From Xanthostigma xanthostigma (taxonomy: Eukaryota; Arthropoda; Insecta; Raphidioptera; Raphidiidae), in the NCBI GenBank assembly GCA_963575645.1, contig OY754466.1, forward strand, positions 6,054,001 through 6,118,000: a stretch of DNA of 64,000 bases, read 5' to 3'. Below, piece by piece: positions 11,025 to 23,872 of the stretch. The notes below the pieces were generated by a model. The model was not told where the DNA came from. It made no database searches and saw only the letters and a program-made list of their open reading frames with translations. Positions within the stretch are counted from its first letter, which is position 1. Every line of letters begins with the position of its first letter. The translations under genes and the position numbers were made by a program.

Positions 11025-11592
11025 GCGAAAGTTCTGAATGAATACCTTCCTTTTAATAAGTAAAGTTCACTATTCAATAATCAGCTACGAATGTAAAGGT
11101 CTATAATTTTGGAAAAAAAATTAATACATTGAACTCTTACAAATAAATATGATTGACAAAATTGCCAATCAGCATTTTTCTCTTTACAAAAAAATCATAA
11201 ATCAAATAAAACAAAACAGAAACAAATATTCTAAAACAAAAGATCGGCAGGACTTTGTTAATTCTTTTAAATAAATAAAGAAAAGTTAAAAATGACTCAT
11301 TGGTTATTATTGGTGGCAGGACAAGAGCTGAATTTTTGGTATGTTTTATCCATATAAGAGGAGACTAATTAATTATGACAACTCCAAAATTTGACATCTC
11401 CAAAAATACAAGTGTTTTTTAATACGTATTAACATTCTTATATTCAATACATACACCAGCAGTTCTCAATATGTTCATTAGGAGGAATCCTTGAAATATT
11501 TCTCAAAACCTTGCAGACACAGGCGTAAAATACAAAATAAGACGCATAAAGCAGTAAGGTTAATAAATAATAATTGAAAATAATACAAGTTT

Positions 11593-11779
11593 CAAATCTT
11601 TGATTAACGTCTGATTAGAATTCTTCAATAAATTAAATTATCGACCAATTTTTCAGACAAATATATTAACAAAAAATAATAATAAATTATTTTTTGTTAA
11701 TATACCTATTTGTCTGAATAAATTATTTTTTGTTAATATATTTGTCTGAAAAATTGCTCCATAATTTTATTTATTGAAG
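11593..11779. mobile_element. Family B palindromic insertion, short copy
   Basis: Arms CAAATCTTTGATTAACGTCT... and ...AAAATTG...TTATTTATTGAAG share the family B termini. Flanked by an 11-base direct repeat AATACAAGTTT (11582-11592 and 11780-11790), fitting retroelement-type insertion. The centre, with the hammerhead-like core, is deleted. Confidence 0.75.
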
Positions 11780-12052
11780 AATACAAGTTTCGATTACTTT
11801 AAAATTTTAACAGATGTTAGATATTACTGTTTTCTAAAAGATACCCAAATTTGATCAAATTCCTATGAAAAGTGTTTAACAATAAATTAAAATGTTTAAA
11901 AAAAAAAAAAGAAATTGGAGAAATGGGGACATACAAGAAACAGCAAATTAAAAATTTGCAGATTCGTAGACAGCTAGCCGTGGGTCTGCTTCACGGAAAA
12001 ATAACCGTTCGATAAACGAGGCATCAGCCTTCCTCCCGTCGGTATGGTGTTA

Positions 12053-12395
12053 CAGTAGAACCCCGATTATCCGAGGTAACATGGGGAACACCCTACCCGG
12101 ATAACTGAAAACTCGGATAATTCGGATTTATTTATTTATTAAAAAAATAAACATAAATGTACTTTAAACGGTTTATAAACGTTTTTACCATGCAAATATT
12201 TTTATTAATAAATTATTTTATCGCCCCGACGATTTTAAACGGAAATATGTACATTACATACTATATTTTAGAAGCTCGGTTAATACGGATATTGGGTCTT
12301 TAGTGGCTCGATTAATCCGGATCATAGACGCATTAGATTGGCTCGGTTAATCCAGAGCTCGGATAATTGTGACTCGGATAATCGAGGTTCTACTG
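12053..12395. mobile_element. pogo/Tigger-like MITE
   Basis: Ends CAGTAGAACCCCGATTATCC and its inverse CTCGGATAATCGAGGTTCTACTG, flanked by TA at both sides (12051-12052, 12396-12397). This terminus is typical of the pogo group. Only AT-rich DNA and further CTCGGTTAAT phrases lie inside. Confidence 0.85.
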
Positions 12396-12668
12396 TACTT
12401 CTATATTTGTTATTTACGGTAGCATCGAGTAAACAGTAATATTAAAATTTTACAGATCTTCACACAAGTTATTATGAAACTAGATTTGATATAGAAATGT
12501 TAACACTAGGTTGAAATAAATATCAATTAAAATTTTGTAGTTTTACTCAAGGTTATCAGAACACAGGTTACTTCGTTCCACGAATGATGTCGCTGGCAGA
12601 CCGTTTCTATTTTTATCAATCGCGCAAATTTAATTGACAGGTCCGCTGGACGACGTCATCGCTTCTAT

Positions 12669-12965
12669 CCAATGGAACAAGAAGTCTATAACCAGGATAC
12701 CTAGCTTCCTATGAGTGCTGTGTTTCGAGACAGACCGCTTTCTGGCGCACGCGAGATGGCACTGTTATCACTACGTGGGAAAACTTCGGTTCTTTCCGCC
12801 TGTTTTCGTCATAGTTACTAAAGTTGTTTAACTTAACAGACATTACACACATGTAAGTTATGAACGTGTGTGCGTTACCCAGTAGCTGACGCCATATTGG
12901 TTCATGTGGCAGATATCGGTCCACGCTCGAGCTGGGTCTCCTGGTTATAGACTTCGTGCAATGGA
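12669..12965. mobile_element. Putative MITE
   Basis: About 30-base imperfect inverted ends around GAAGTCTATAACCAGGA, left at 12681 and right ending near 12955. An ORF on the - strand inside shows no family features. Class unknown. Confidence 0.5.
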
Positions 12966-14479
12966 AGGAGGTAATAGGTATTCGATTGTACTGATGTGAA
13001 ATCTCTCAAGTCCGTACAAATTTGGAGTCTAACGAAACCAAGGTAAACTTTACCCCAGAAAACTAAAACTCAAGGAATTAAGATCGGATGTATTTGATAT
13101 GAAATTTTTGATATATGAATTATTCTATTTTCAATGGAGATACAAGATTATTAAAACATGTCTATGTTTTTTCATAATTGTACAAATAGAAAATTACAAA
13201 AGGGAAAAAACAAACGACGTTGATAAACAAAAGAGTTATGATAATATTCAGGTTCCCAAACCAATGTTATAAAAATCACTCTGTCATTGTAACATCAAAA
13301 AGTAGTTATTGTAATTTTTAAAGTGAAACTTATTATCTACTTTCAAAAATTAATTTTAGATACATATACAACGAAAAATGAAATAAAATAAATCGCAAAT
13401 GTAAATCTATTTTATTCATGCATACGAAGTTTCACTTTGGTCGTGGGTGCAGCAAAACGTGCCTTTTATGATCGAATTAGCTGACGACGAATAAAAATCA
13501 CTATATAAAAAATTATCTTCAAAAACTAACATAAAAGTTTGGGAACTTATGAATATTTTTTTCTTTCAGTAGACAAAAAACATCTGTAAAATTGTTCTAT
13601 GTTTGGTCCCTCATTATTTAGAGGTTAACAATTTCCAATATTTTTTTATTTTCTTTTTTTTTTGATTCCGCACAGAAATTTTTTGATTTTTTTTTCATTA
13701 ATCGATCATATTTTATCAGAACTGATTAACTATATTCGAATAGATTATCTATTTAAAAATAATTATTCCATTTATAAAAAAAGACTTTTCTTTTTATTCT
13801 ATATTATTTAGAAATTGATATAAATTTATGGAATCCTTTTGTTATTTTAGTTTTCAAAATTGTTACAAAAAAGTTAGGCATATAAAGTAACTAACATTCA
13901 CGGGACAATATTAAAGATCTTCATTAAGCAATGCACTCAGTCCAATAAAACCAAACCCATAATTTTTTCAAAAGTGAAAAATGGCATATCATTACTCGTA
14001 AAATTGTCACCGATCTTTGAAATCTACAAATGCATCGGTCTGTTAGGTCAGGCCATTTAGCCTCGAGGTGGCTCCTCTGAAAACATTCGGTGCACATAAG
14101 TATAAAATATCCGGTAACTTTCGGATACTCTTATTCGAATATCGAATCCTGACTGTATTTGAGCGGAAACGAGAATTATTCGGTTAACCAGTATTATAAG
14201 TGACGAGAACAACAGTTTGTAGCAAAAGTACAAGAATTTGTAGTGTCTAATATTTATAAATTCACCATGCAATACGAGACACAACTTTCGAGTTCATGCA
14301 TTGCTTAAAGAAATTGGAGAATATAGTATTACCAAGTAAAATCCAGCCAGTTATTTATTTCTTTATAATTACAACAAACTATTAATAGTTATTGACGTAA
14401 CTAGTAGTCTAAGTCATTCATCGCGCTGACAGGTCATGACTTAGCCTACAAGTTGCGCCCATAATTTTATCCAACAATT
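12966..14479. other. Intergenic AT-rich DNA, nothing recognised
   Basis: No conserved protein similarity on either strand; homopolymer-rich. A 19-base inverted pair GCGCGTTATTCATGTTTTA (14480) and its complement (14829) frames the following 350 bases and may mark a further decayed element. Confidence 0.4.
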
Positions 14480-14852
14480 GCGCGTTATTCATGTTTTAAT
14501 TATAATGAGATGTTGTAAATATCTATTTATTTCTTTATAAAAAAAACTGTCAATACTAACAGCACCAAACAGCACGATTCAATGTTTTGGTTTGAGGTTA
14601 GCCGGTTATGAATAAACTCCATGTCGAAAACATTCGGCCTCTCAATTTTAGCCTCAATGGGTAACAACGGAGTTGTTGTTACCTACTATTTCGTTACGGC
14701 TCAGAAAATAATTACGTTTACTTTCATTACTCCACAATGGCCGAGCTAGTAGGAATCTTCATTGAGTTATGACAAGTAATTGTCACCAGTCGGTAAATGG
14801 CTATTTAGGGTTCGGTTTTTAGGCATGCTAAAACATGAATAACGCGCATGAG

Positions 14853-15367
14853 TTGAATAATAGTATATTGTGCGACTAGTGAGAGAAGGAGAAGATTCCA
14901 TGAGCGTGAAATTTGCCGCACGAGCGTAGCGAGTGCGGTAACACGCGAGTGGAATATTCTCCTTCGGTCAATGGTCGCACATAATATTTTATTCAACTAG
15001 CACGAGTAATATGTAATTGGGGCCCTGATAAAAGAGGGAAAAATAATAAATCACTTCATTGATTGACGTACCCACCGCCCTCGATGCACACAAGATGGCC
15101 CTGACTTTCACTGAATGGCGATGCTGTTTTCATATATACAAATCGCTACCGCGTTCCTATTGGTCCAGAAACTATGCAGTTTTAATTCATTACTGTACAG
15201 TTTCGGCTCGCTACCGCGTTCCTATTGGTCCAGAAACTATGCAGTAATTCATTATCGTACAGTTTCGGCTCGTTATTAGCACTCTACGCGTCAACATGAA
15301 GTAATTTATTATTTCTCACGAGTTTAGCAGGGCCCCGAAATTATATATTACTCACGCGTGTTGAATA
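14853..15367 (+). repeat. Dispersed repeat C, copy 2
   Basis: Second copy of the repeat at 8197, same orientation. Here an inner unit of about 66 bases (ACCGCGTTCCTATTGGTCCA...) is present twice in tandem at about 15147-15272. Confidence 0.75.
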
Positions 15368-16018
15368 AAAATATTTTTTTTGAGCTGTTAATAATTTTTT
15401 AGTTTATTTGGTTATTAAATGAAATGATGAGCGATGATCAATACAAAGGAAGAAAGAAATTGGCTTAGATAGGGCATCACTTGAGGAATAACGTGTAAAA
15501 AAAGAAGAGCATAAAATTGGAAACAAGATAGAAAGAAAACGGTATGTAAATTGGTTAAGAGCAACATATTGTAATAACCAATAGATTAATTATAATTTCT
15601 AGTAACTTTTATTCTATTGTGATGAATTGTTTGATTAAAAAATCGACCGATAAAAAACTTCTCTTGAACCAATTATATTTATGATTTAGTATAAAAATCC
15701 CGTTAGTATATCAGATTTGTTTCTGAAAACAATAGGAAATTTTAATAGCTTTTTATCTGATGATATCTGAGAGACTTTGATACAAAAAATTCAAATATAT
15801 TAATTAGAATTTATTAATTAGAAACGCTAACAAACAAATCAAAGAAACATTTTTTTGCCGATACGCTGTCTAAACTGCACACAATTAGTATAATTGAACT
15901 ATCGGGATGACATAATTTATTAGTAGATTTCCGATTGTTGAAATAGTCCAATGATTTCGATGTTAAAATGATCACGTGATTCTGGATAGGTATTCAAATG
16001 ATTGGCTGATTCCGATTA

Positions 16019-16624
16019 CAGTATAAACTCTATATAGCGACACTCAAGGGACTGTGCACTTTGTGGCGTTATTGAGAGTTGCCGTTAAACGGAGAGAAGA
16101 ATTAATCCATTAATATTTTTTTACTATAATATGTATTTACTCACAATATACAACTGACCAAAAAACAGTCATACTATCACAAATTACAAGGATTATTGCG
16201 TATAGCCTGTTATCTTTGTTGTTTTTTGCTACTCCAGCCGAGCTAAACATATGAAAGATAATCCCAACAAACAAAAGAACGAATTTCTTAGAATCGTCGG
16301 TACGCATAACGCCGACAACAAAGCAACAAAATAACAAATCAGCGCTGTTTATCGCTTAATGACGACGCTAGGATAAATGAGAACCTAGTTCAAACCTGGT
16401 GTATTTGCGGACTACTAAAGCAAATATATGCGGAATGATGGAATGATTTGAAAGTCGGGAAAACGCTAGCCTTAAGTGAGCGGAAAGCCTGTTTTAGCGT
16501 ATAGGCGGCACTTGGTATAATCCGGCACTGATTTAGAGTGTATCATTATAAGCAACAAGGTAAGCCAATTAGAGTTAAGTAATTTCGACGTTATATAGAG
16601 TGAAGTTAAATGGAGTTTACACTG
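16019..16624. mobile_element. pogo/Tigger-like element, no transposase
   Basis: Starts CAGTATAAACTCTATATAGC, ends with the imperfect inverse (TATATAGAG...GGAGTTTACACTG), TA on each side. The small ORFs inside show no DDE or HTH features. Confidence 0.7.
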
Positions 16625-16761
16625 TATTTTCAAATGTTTCAATTCTGTCTGCTCGGATAGTGTCGTGATCATGTAAGAGACCGGTGTACAGTATTCCGAT
16701 TTCGGAATATTAAACAATAAGATGTTCCGATTTCACAAATATTCCGATTATTTTAAATATG

Positions 16762-16900
16762 TGGCGTTTTCGGCTATGAGATCTGCCCCGAGGCAGGGCA
16801 GACCGAATTGGATAAAGACATTTTTTTATTGTTTACTTAACCAATAGTTACACATTCGGCCTGCCCTGCCCTGGGGCAGTTCTTGATGCCGAAAACGCCA
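16762..16900. mobile_element. Small fold-back MITE
   Basis: 139 bases; ends TGGCGTTTTCGGC and GCCGAAAACGCCA, with further pairing between CTGCCCCGAGGCAGGGCAG and its near complement. Confidence 0.75.
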
Positions 16901-19093
16901 ATAACCAAAGTTAACAAATAAATAATTAGCTGGATTTACGAGATTTTGATCTAAATAAGCCGTATTAACTTTAGAACACTGCTCAACAGTTTACAGGTTT
17001 ACTAAAAGCTCACTAAACAGAGACAAATATATTCTTATTATTCGAAAAATTGAAAATAAATCATAAATTTCTTCCGATTTTCTGGCTGTATTATTTTTTT
17101 TCAAATTTCAAACTAAAAACGAAACAGCTGATTTGTTTTAGATCGCATTTCTATTTGATTAAAACAAATGAAGTAACACGAAACAAAAAAGATAATTGAA
17201 ATTTGGCGTTGTTTGATACTTGTGATTTATTTTCATTCTTGAATTTGGTTTTTAGAGAACAAATTTAAGCTGCGAGACATTATTTTAAGCAATAGTAAGA
17301 TTACTTAGTTTTACAGTTATTTTTAACATCAATGTTTTAATTTAAATAGTTTATCTATAAATACTAAATTTTTAGACATTGAAATTTAGACATTTGTTTT
17401 TATTTTGTTTTATTTTTAGCTATGTTAACACAAAAAGTGATAAAACCTTACGAAGGCCTCGTTACTAAAAAAAAGTAAAATAAAAAAAACTATCCATGCT
17501 TAGCCAATCATCCAAAACCAACGAGTTACAAATTACTGTCAATTGTCTTGTAATTTGTCGAATGATTGGCCGTCTTCAATATATGTAATATTTTCATTGG
17601 CTTCCAAAATTATTTTTATTATCGAATCATGATTGTCTTTTGTTAACATAAAACATCTGACGTTTATATACGGACCCAATGTAGGTACAACCCTGTCCGT
17701 TAAAATCAAAAACACATATTATGTAAATTTAGAGCGACGTCACATCACAGAAAAATCGCCATTTTTAAAATCCAAACAACGATGTTATGTTATGTCATTA
17801 TCATATTATGTAATCTCTTATAAAGCTTTTTATTACAAACAATTTCGTTAAAAATTAAATGTAATTTTTTTAAGGTTAGGAAGCAATAACAAAAAAAAAA
17901 AAAAACTGTTTTAAAAACTAGATTTGCGTAATTTGAAATATGCAAAAGATTTTTAACTTATCAACATTTACAGCTTTTATTGCAAACGTTTTTAACGAAT
18001 TTTTTGTGTCAGATTATAACATGCCTCCGTCAAGAGGCGCTGATTGGAAATAATAATACAGATCATATAATAACAATTCTTTATCTTACTAGATAATTCA
18101 ATAAAAGTAAATTGAGATTTTTGTAATTTTATGACAATAATCAATTTTGTAAAAATAATTAAATAAATTAATTACTCTTATTCAATTTTGCAATACAGCC
18201 TTTTTTAAGTACATTTGTATAATTTTCGAATTGGGGATTGCTGTAATATAAAAAAAACCTTTTGGCGTGCAGACAAATTATTATAATTTTTGATATTCAA
18301 TAATAAAAAATATATTTTGGAGGCCATCTTGTCAACAAGTTTTTTTTCTGATTCAATAAAATATTTATATTTATTACAAAAACACAATAAAAAATCTACA
18401 CAGGCATTGCTATTATTTTAATTCAATAATTAAACGCTATTTTTGTTGTATCAAATGTCTTTTTCCATGATAGGTACAAATGTTTTTAACGAAAATTTTT
18501 GGTTCGTAATAATTATAATTCAGAAGTTTCCTTGGAAGACCAATCGTGTCAAATGAAAAACCTAAAAATCAATTTTTTTTCCACGACTAAACACGTTGTT
18601 AAATTTTCTTCCTATTTATATTTAATATTTTAGTAAAAAAACACATTTGATACACAAATATGCGCAAAACATTTTCTAGTATTTTTACAATATTACTATT
18701 TTGGAATGCATTTTTTTAATTATTTATTTTTTTCTGGAAATTTGACAATATACAAAATGCCAATGTTATTAATTATATGAGATCTGTGTTCTCTGATATA
18801 AATATTTCAGTCAGTTGGCACATAAATTAAAACCATGAATGCATAAACAAATTAATATTTCTTCTATAACTTACTCTGATATTGTTTTTCCAAAATATCT
18901 CACCGTATCCATTGAAGATTTACCAACATATTTCAATCATATAAATAAAATACATTTGCACCGATATGTTTTATGTTTATTCCTTTTGTTCAAACTTATT
19001 CGACAGGTAAGAAGATGCAAAACATTAACCGTTTTTTAAAGGACGTTCGAACGGTGATATTTGTTTTAGTTAAGTTTCTGAATAAGGTTGACA
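16901..19093. other. Intergenic AT-rich DNA, nothing recognised
   Basis: Over 70 percent A+T by eye, no recognisable protein, one short inverted pair near 17500-17570 (AGCCAATCAT/ATGATTGGC). Confidence 0.4.
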
Positions 19094-19649
19094 CCATAGA
19101 TATATATTTAATAGATTGCGGATACACTATCGCCTCCTGTACCTTTTAGAAGCCATTTTGTACGTGGAAAACGCTGTAAAAAGCGCGCGAGATTCAAAAA
19201 TATTAATTATTTTATAATATGATTTTATTGAGAAAAACAACAAAACTCACAGTAAAAAGTGATATTTCGCTCCAAAACCTATTTTTATACTGAAACGTTT
19301 CAAAAATTACAAAATTGAGCATAAATATAATGTAAAAGCTTAGAACATTTTACATTGGGAATTTGGCATCAAGGTTGACAAGCATTGATGCCAATCTGAC
19401 AATGTAAAATGTTCTAAGCTTTTATATTATATTTATGCTCAGTTTTGTAATTTTTGAAACGTTTCAATATAAAAATAGGTTTTGGAGCGAAATATCACTG
19501 TTTACTGCGAGTTTTGTTGTTTTCTCAATAAAATCATTTAAAAAAAATAATATTTTTGAATCTCGCGCGCTTTTTACGGCGTTTTCCACGTACAAAATGG
19601 CTTCTAATTGGAACCATTCCGCACAATGTTCAAGGATATATATCTATGG
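19094..19649. mobile_element. Long fold-back element, copy 1
   Basis: Almost completely palindromic: CCATAGATATATAT ends, arms of about 250 bases sharing CTCGCGCGCTTTTTAC, GAAACGTTTC and AAGCTTAGAACATTTTACAT, spacer of about 30 bases containing a small GGCATCAA/TTGATGCC pair. A second copy is at 40881. Confidence 0.85.
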
Positions 19650-20635
19650 TTGACACAATGATAAACTAAAGCAGGTGGCAGCACTGAGAAAGTAATTGAA
19701 AGTAATCTCACAAGGTGGTGCATGGCGGAGAACGTATGCAGAAAATAGCATTCCAAATTTGGAGGTTAGAAGATAAGGAGAACCATTTTAAATGGGGGTA
19801 AAACTGAAAGTGTCCATCTAAAAGCGTCAAATAACAGTTCAAAAAGTGACCGGAATGGCGCTAGTGTAGAAAAAGTTAAAAATCCACGACTGTAAAGTGA
19901 TCTGAACATTTCAATTTGTTGGAGGATCAAAATCAGTCGTTTCAACGCAATCACGCACTTTATGAAATATGTCTAAGGTTACTTTCTCTGTGGCGCCCCT
20001 AGCGGTGAAACTTTTTATGTGCCTTCCTTAATGACTACATAACCTCAATTTCAATGTTACCAATATAAGTGAACATGGCAACAAGTCCTTTTTTAAGCCA
20101 CCAATAGTCAGCTCTCGGAATAGAACAGGGTTTGTAAACGTCACATAAACAATTGCATCGCCACACGTTCGGCTATTCGCAACCTCTTACAAATATGTAA
20201 ATAAGACTGAATAATTTTTTTTCCCAATTCAATATTGATCTTTAAATTAATCAAATCAATTATTCATAAGCAAAAAAAATACTTCTTTTAATAATTGTTG
20301 CATTCATGATTAACGGAAGAATATTTTGGAACGAAGAATCGATAGCCGCAAATTAATTTGTAACAAATGACTGAATGTGAGTTATATATTATAATAACTA
20401 ATATGATTTTTATATGGTATAATATAATATTTAATATATCTGTATAGCTATTTTCATTTTTCAATTTATATTTTTCTAAGTTAGATACTGTAGCAAGTAT
20501 ATGTACAAAAATCAGTCGATATGGAAGTAAAAAGGAAGAAAAACAAAAGACATTTAAAAAAGAACAACTGAAATATTTAAAATTTAATATCACCGTCGAA
20601 AACCATCATCACCGGCATTTCTCGTGTTATTTTAA

Positions 20636-21183
20636 TACGCTAAGAAAGTATCTTTTGACAGGCGACTTTTGCGCTCTCTCGTGGTTTTTTTTTTTAAATA
20701 TGGTTCAGTCAAAACCTTAGTGTCATATGTTATACGTGCATTTTAATAAGGATTAATTGTCGAATAAAATGGGGAAAAAGCTATCAAATCGGAAGTGCTG
20801 TGTTGCTGATAAAGATACACCAACTAAACATCCAGAATTACAATTCCATCGTTTTCCTGGATTTTCTTATGAATTAGGGAGGAAAAAATGGACTGCAGCA
20901 GTACGTCGTCAAGGGTAATTAAATTTTATTTTACGTCTGTAATCATTATTAATTGAAAAATATCATAATTGTTATTTTGTTAACAAAAATAAGATTTAAA
21001 AATTTAGAAATTAAAAATTGTTATCATTTATGTAGTTTTTTTACTGACATTTTGCGTAAATTTTTTTTATAATTAAGAATAACGCTGGTTTCTATGTGTT
21101 TGTAAGTTTTGGGTGAACCACTTTTGAAAAATCAAACACGAGATGGTACAAAGGTCGCGTGTCAAAGATACTTTCCTAGCGTA
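20636..21183 (+). mobile_element. P-element-like derivative with a THAP exon
   Basis: Imperfect inverted ends of about 45 bases (TACGCTAAGAAAGTATCTTT left; complement ending CTTTCCTAGCGTA right) enclose a single short coding exon with a THAP zinc finger. THAP domains occur in P and Kolobok transposases and host THAP proteins. No convincing target duplication found. Confidence 0.6.
20769..20914 (+). pseudogene. THAP-domain first exon remnant
   Basis: ATG at 20769 opens 48 codons: basic start, K-C-C, then FHRFPG and a W in KKWTAAVRRQG, followed by donor GG|GTAATT. This fits the first half of a THAP domain (C-x(2-4)-C ... HRFP ... W). The second Cys pair partner and the C-x2-H half are missing, so no complete zinc site exists here. 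The rest of the transposase is absent. Confidence 0.65.
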
Positions 21184-21643
21184 TACATTGTCTTTGCCAG
21201 TTTATTGTTTTTGAATAGGAAAATTTTAATCATTATGGAAAGAAAAATAATTTAAAAGAAGAAATAATATAGTCGATAAATTATTTACAATAATAAAAAG
21301 TAAAAATATATATTTTGCATTTAAGGGGAAAAAACAAAATATCTTTAATTTGTAAACTACTATCCTATTATACTTTATAAGTCCATAACATTATAATATA
21401 TAATATATATAAATATACAAAATGGTGTCATTTTTGGACACCCGTTAAAAATTTTTGTTTGCGTCCAACCAAAAACTACATTTATTAGTGATTTGGTCTA
21501 AATAGGTTCCCTTCGGATAAAAATGATCCGCTAAGTTAAAAATTGCACGTGAAAATATAGTCAAAAATATTTTCGTATTTTATATAATAAATGTAGTTTC
21601 CATAGAAAATATTAAATTTTAGGTGTTCTTTTTAATTGTACTG

Positions 21644-22152
21644 CATCAATGGTTATAGGCTAAGAGCCAATAACAGATTTCGAGTAGTCGTTTCAAAATT
21701 CATGAAAGTATAGGTAAATTGAATCTTGTATACCTGCTGGACAATGAAAGTCGATTCTGGCAGTCCCTTGCGGTCGGTACTACTGCCCCAAAATACTTTT
21801 AAAATTTAAAAAGTCAGCTGCTCTTTTGTTCTGAAGATCTGTCAAAAAAATTAGTTGGGTAAATGTTGATTTTGACATGTGAAACCATATTAACTGAAAT
21901 GTTATTATAATGTATGGTTACATAAAATGGTTGGTATGCTTGTTAGCTACATAACTGACTTTTAGACAGATTTTCAGAACAAAAGAACAGCTGATTTTTT
22001 TATTTTCAAACTATACCGCGGCCACAGGAGACTGGAAATTCGACTTTCATTGTTCTGCCGTTGTAGAAGATTCAATACTTTTATTTTAACCAGTTTTGAA
22101 ATGATCACTCGAAATATGTTGTTGGCTCTTGGCTATTAAGGTTATTGGTGTT
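21644..22152. mobile_element. Fold-back element
   Basis: Arms of about 150-200 bases: left ATCAATGGTTATAGGCTAAG, right its imperfect complement; inner shared blocks GACAATGAAAGTCGA and CTCTTTTGTTCTGAA. Confidence 0.75.
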
Positions 22153-22477
22153 AACAATTATCGGAAAAAAGAAAACAAAAACAGAACAAATGAAAACTAT
22201 TAACTTATTTTTCCCTTTTTAGCACAGTACTTAAAATAATCATTTAAAATTTGACCGTCAAAGTTTCAATTAAATATTTATACTTGTAAAATTAATTACG
22301 TGTTCAATTTTTATATTAAAAATTTCTGTACAAAATAGTAAAATTTACAAAAAAAATAAATTTATAATAAAATTTGTTATAGACAACGTTTGAAAAACTA
22401 AATTACTTACGATGAATTGTGAAAACGTTTTGGTTTTATATGAAAATCATTAAAACAGAATTCAATTTAGTCATTAA

Positions 22478-22828
22478 GGAAGTACGAGCACCAAGGCAAC
22501 TAATTAAAAAGATATTTAATCTTTTTAATTAGTCGGGCACAGCGGGTTTTTTTTTGTTTTCAATAATTTATTAAGGTTTTAACTTTAATTTAAATAGTTT
22601 TTTTTTTATTTCCACCGACTAGTTTTGGAGAAATCAATGAAAACATATCATCCATCTACCGTTTTACCATAAAGCCAATGTTAAATATGCCTACTTTTGA
22701 AGTCATTTATTTATTTAAATAATCAGGCAACCCCCCTAAAATTTTCAGAATTGGTTTAGACTTAGTCCAACTTCATATAAAAAAAAATCAAGCATATTAT
22801 TTAAAATTGCCTTGGTGCTCGTACTACC
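22478..22828. mobile_element. MITE flanked by TTAA
   Basis: Ends GGAAGTACGAGCACCAAGGC and GCCTTGGTGCTCGTACTACC, each flanked by TTAA (22474-22477, 22829-22832). TTAA targets are used by piggyBac and Kolobok; the termini do not look like piggyBac. Confidence 0.75.
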
Positions 22829-23189
22829 TTAAACTGAGATTCATTATTTTACATTTATCGCAGTAGAGTAGAAAACGTTGAGATTTCTGTCAATTATAAA
22901 AAATATACCTTAAATTCAATTCACCGTTTGACTAAAATTTGAAAAATAATATTTATTATACTGGAGATCATTGTTAAAATATTAAAAACCAAATAACAGT
23001 CATTCAACATAATTGATTAAAAAAATGGGTACAAAATATATGAGACGTTTAAAAAATGTTTCTGTTACTTTCTCTCAGTGAATAATTCTTACAAACTTTG
23101 AATTGATCGAATATCAAAACGAAGTTTTGGATACACTTAATGAACTTATGTACTGTCATTTTTCGTACACTTTTTGAACTTACATATTA

Positions 23190-23200
23190 TTTATTTTATT
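23190..23200 (-). other. Candidate poly(A) signals of mam
   Basis: Two overlapping AATAAA hexamers on the - strand (TTTATT at 23190-23195 and 23195-23200), about 385 bases after the stop. The region is AT-rich, so chance matches are likely. Confidence 0.25.
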
Positions 23201-23581
23201 TTAATTACAATCAAAATTGACATATTGTAAAAATGTATTTTTAATAAATTGTTCTATTTCAATCCGTCAAAACTTTTTAGAATATAAAGTACCCTTACTT
23301 ATTTGTTCTTAAAAAAAAAAATTAAAAAACGAAACATTTTGTCAATTTGCAATAAATTATTGTCAAACAAATATTTCGGCGAAAAATCATTCATCAACAA
23401 TTCGGGTAACTATTTTAAAAATTGTAATCGGTTTTTCTAATTTAATTTTTGTACGTTCTTTTACCTAGTTGAAAATTTAGAATCAGTGTAAAAATCTGAT
23501 TTTAAACTACGCGCCATTTTTTTAATTAATTATTTATCATTTAATAATAAAACATGACTTACATTTACGACTGTCCGTTCT

Positions 23582-23872
23582 TTACAAAATGTCTTGTATA
23601 TTAAACCCGGAATCACTGTCGAGCGAATTCAAGAGTTCCTGGGCCGAGAAATTGCTCGTGTCTCCGGCCGGAAGATTCTCAAGAAAGTCGAGGCTAAAGT
23701 CCGGCGCCGAACCGCCGAAATTGGCAAGCGGATTGTTGTTGTTGGCTTGATTGTTGTTCATGGCATTGTTGTTGGCAAGTTGTTGATTGTTCATATGCGT
23801 CTGGTGATGCATGGCGTTGTTTGACATAGACAGCGACTGCTGCTGAGACATATGAAGGTTTGCCATCGACAT
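23582..23872 (-). CDS. mam: mam terminal exon with acidic C-terminus
   Basis: Acceptor is a T-run followed by TAG; the exon opens at ATG 23872 in phase 0 with exon 5. 96 codons. An Asn/Gln/Met-rich first half is followed by an acidic-hydrophobic tail of about 45 residues ([31 protein letters not shown]). In fly Mastermind the matching C-terminus is conserved and likely acts in transcriptional activation. Confidence 0.92.
   Translation of the reverse strand: MSMANLHMSQQQSLSMSNNAMHHQTHMNNQQLANNNAMNNNQANNNNPLANFGGSAPDFSLDFLENLPAGDTSNFSAQELLNSLDSDSGFNIQDIL

Noticed and set aside
16137-16717. Transposase in the pogo-like element
   Set aside because: The two ORFs have no HTH or DDE motifs.
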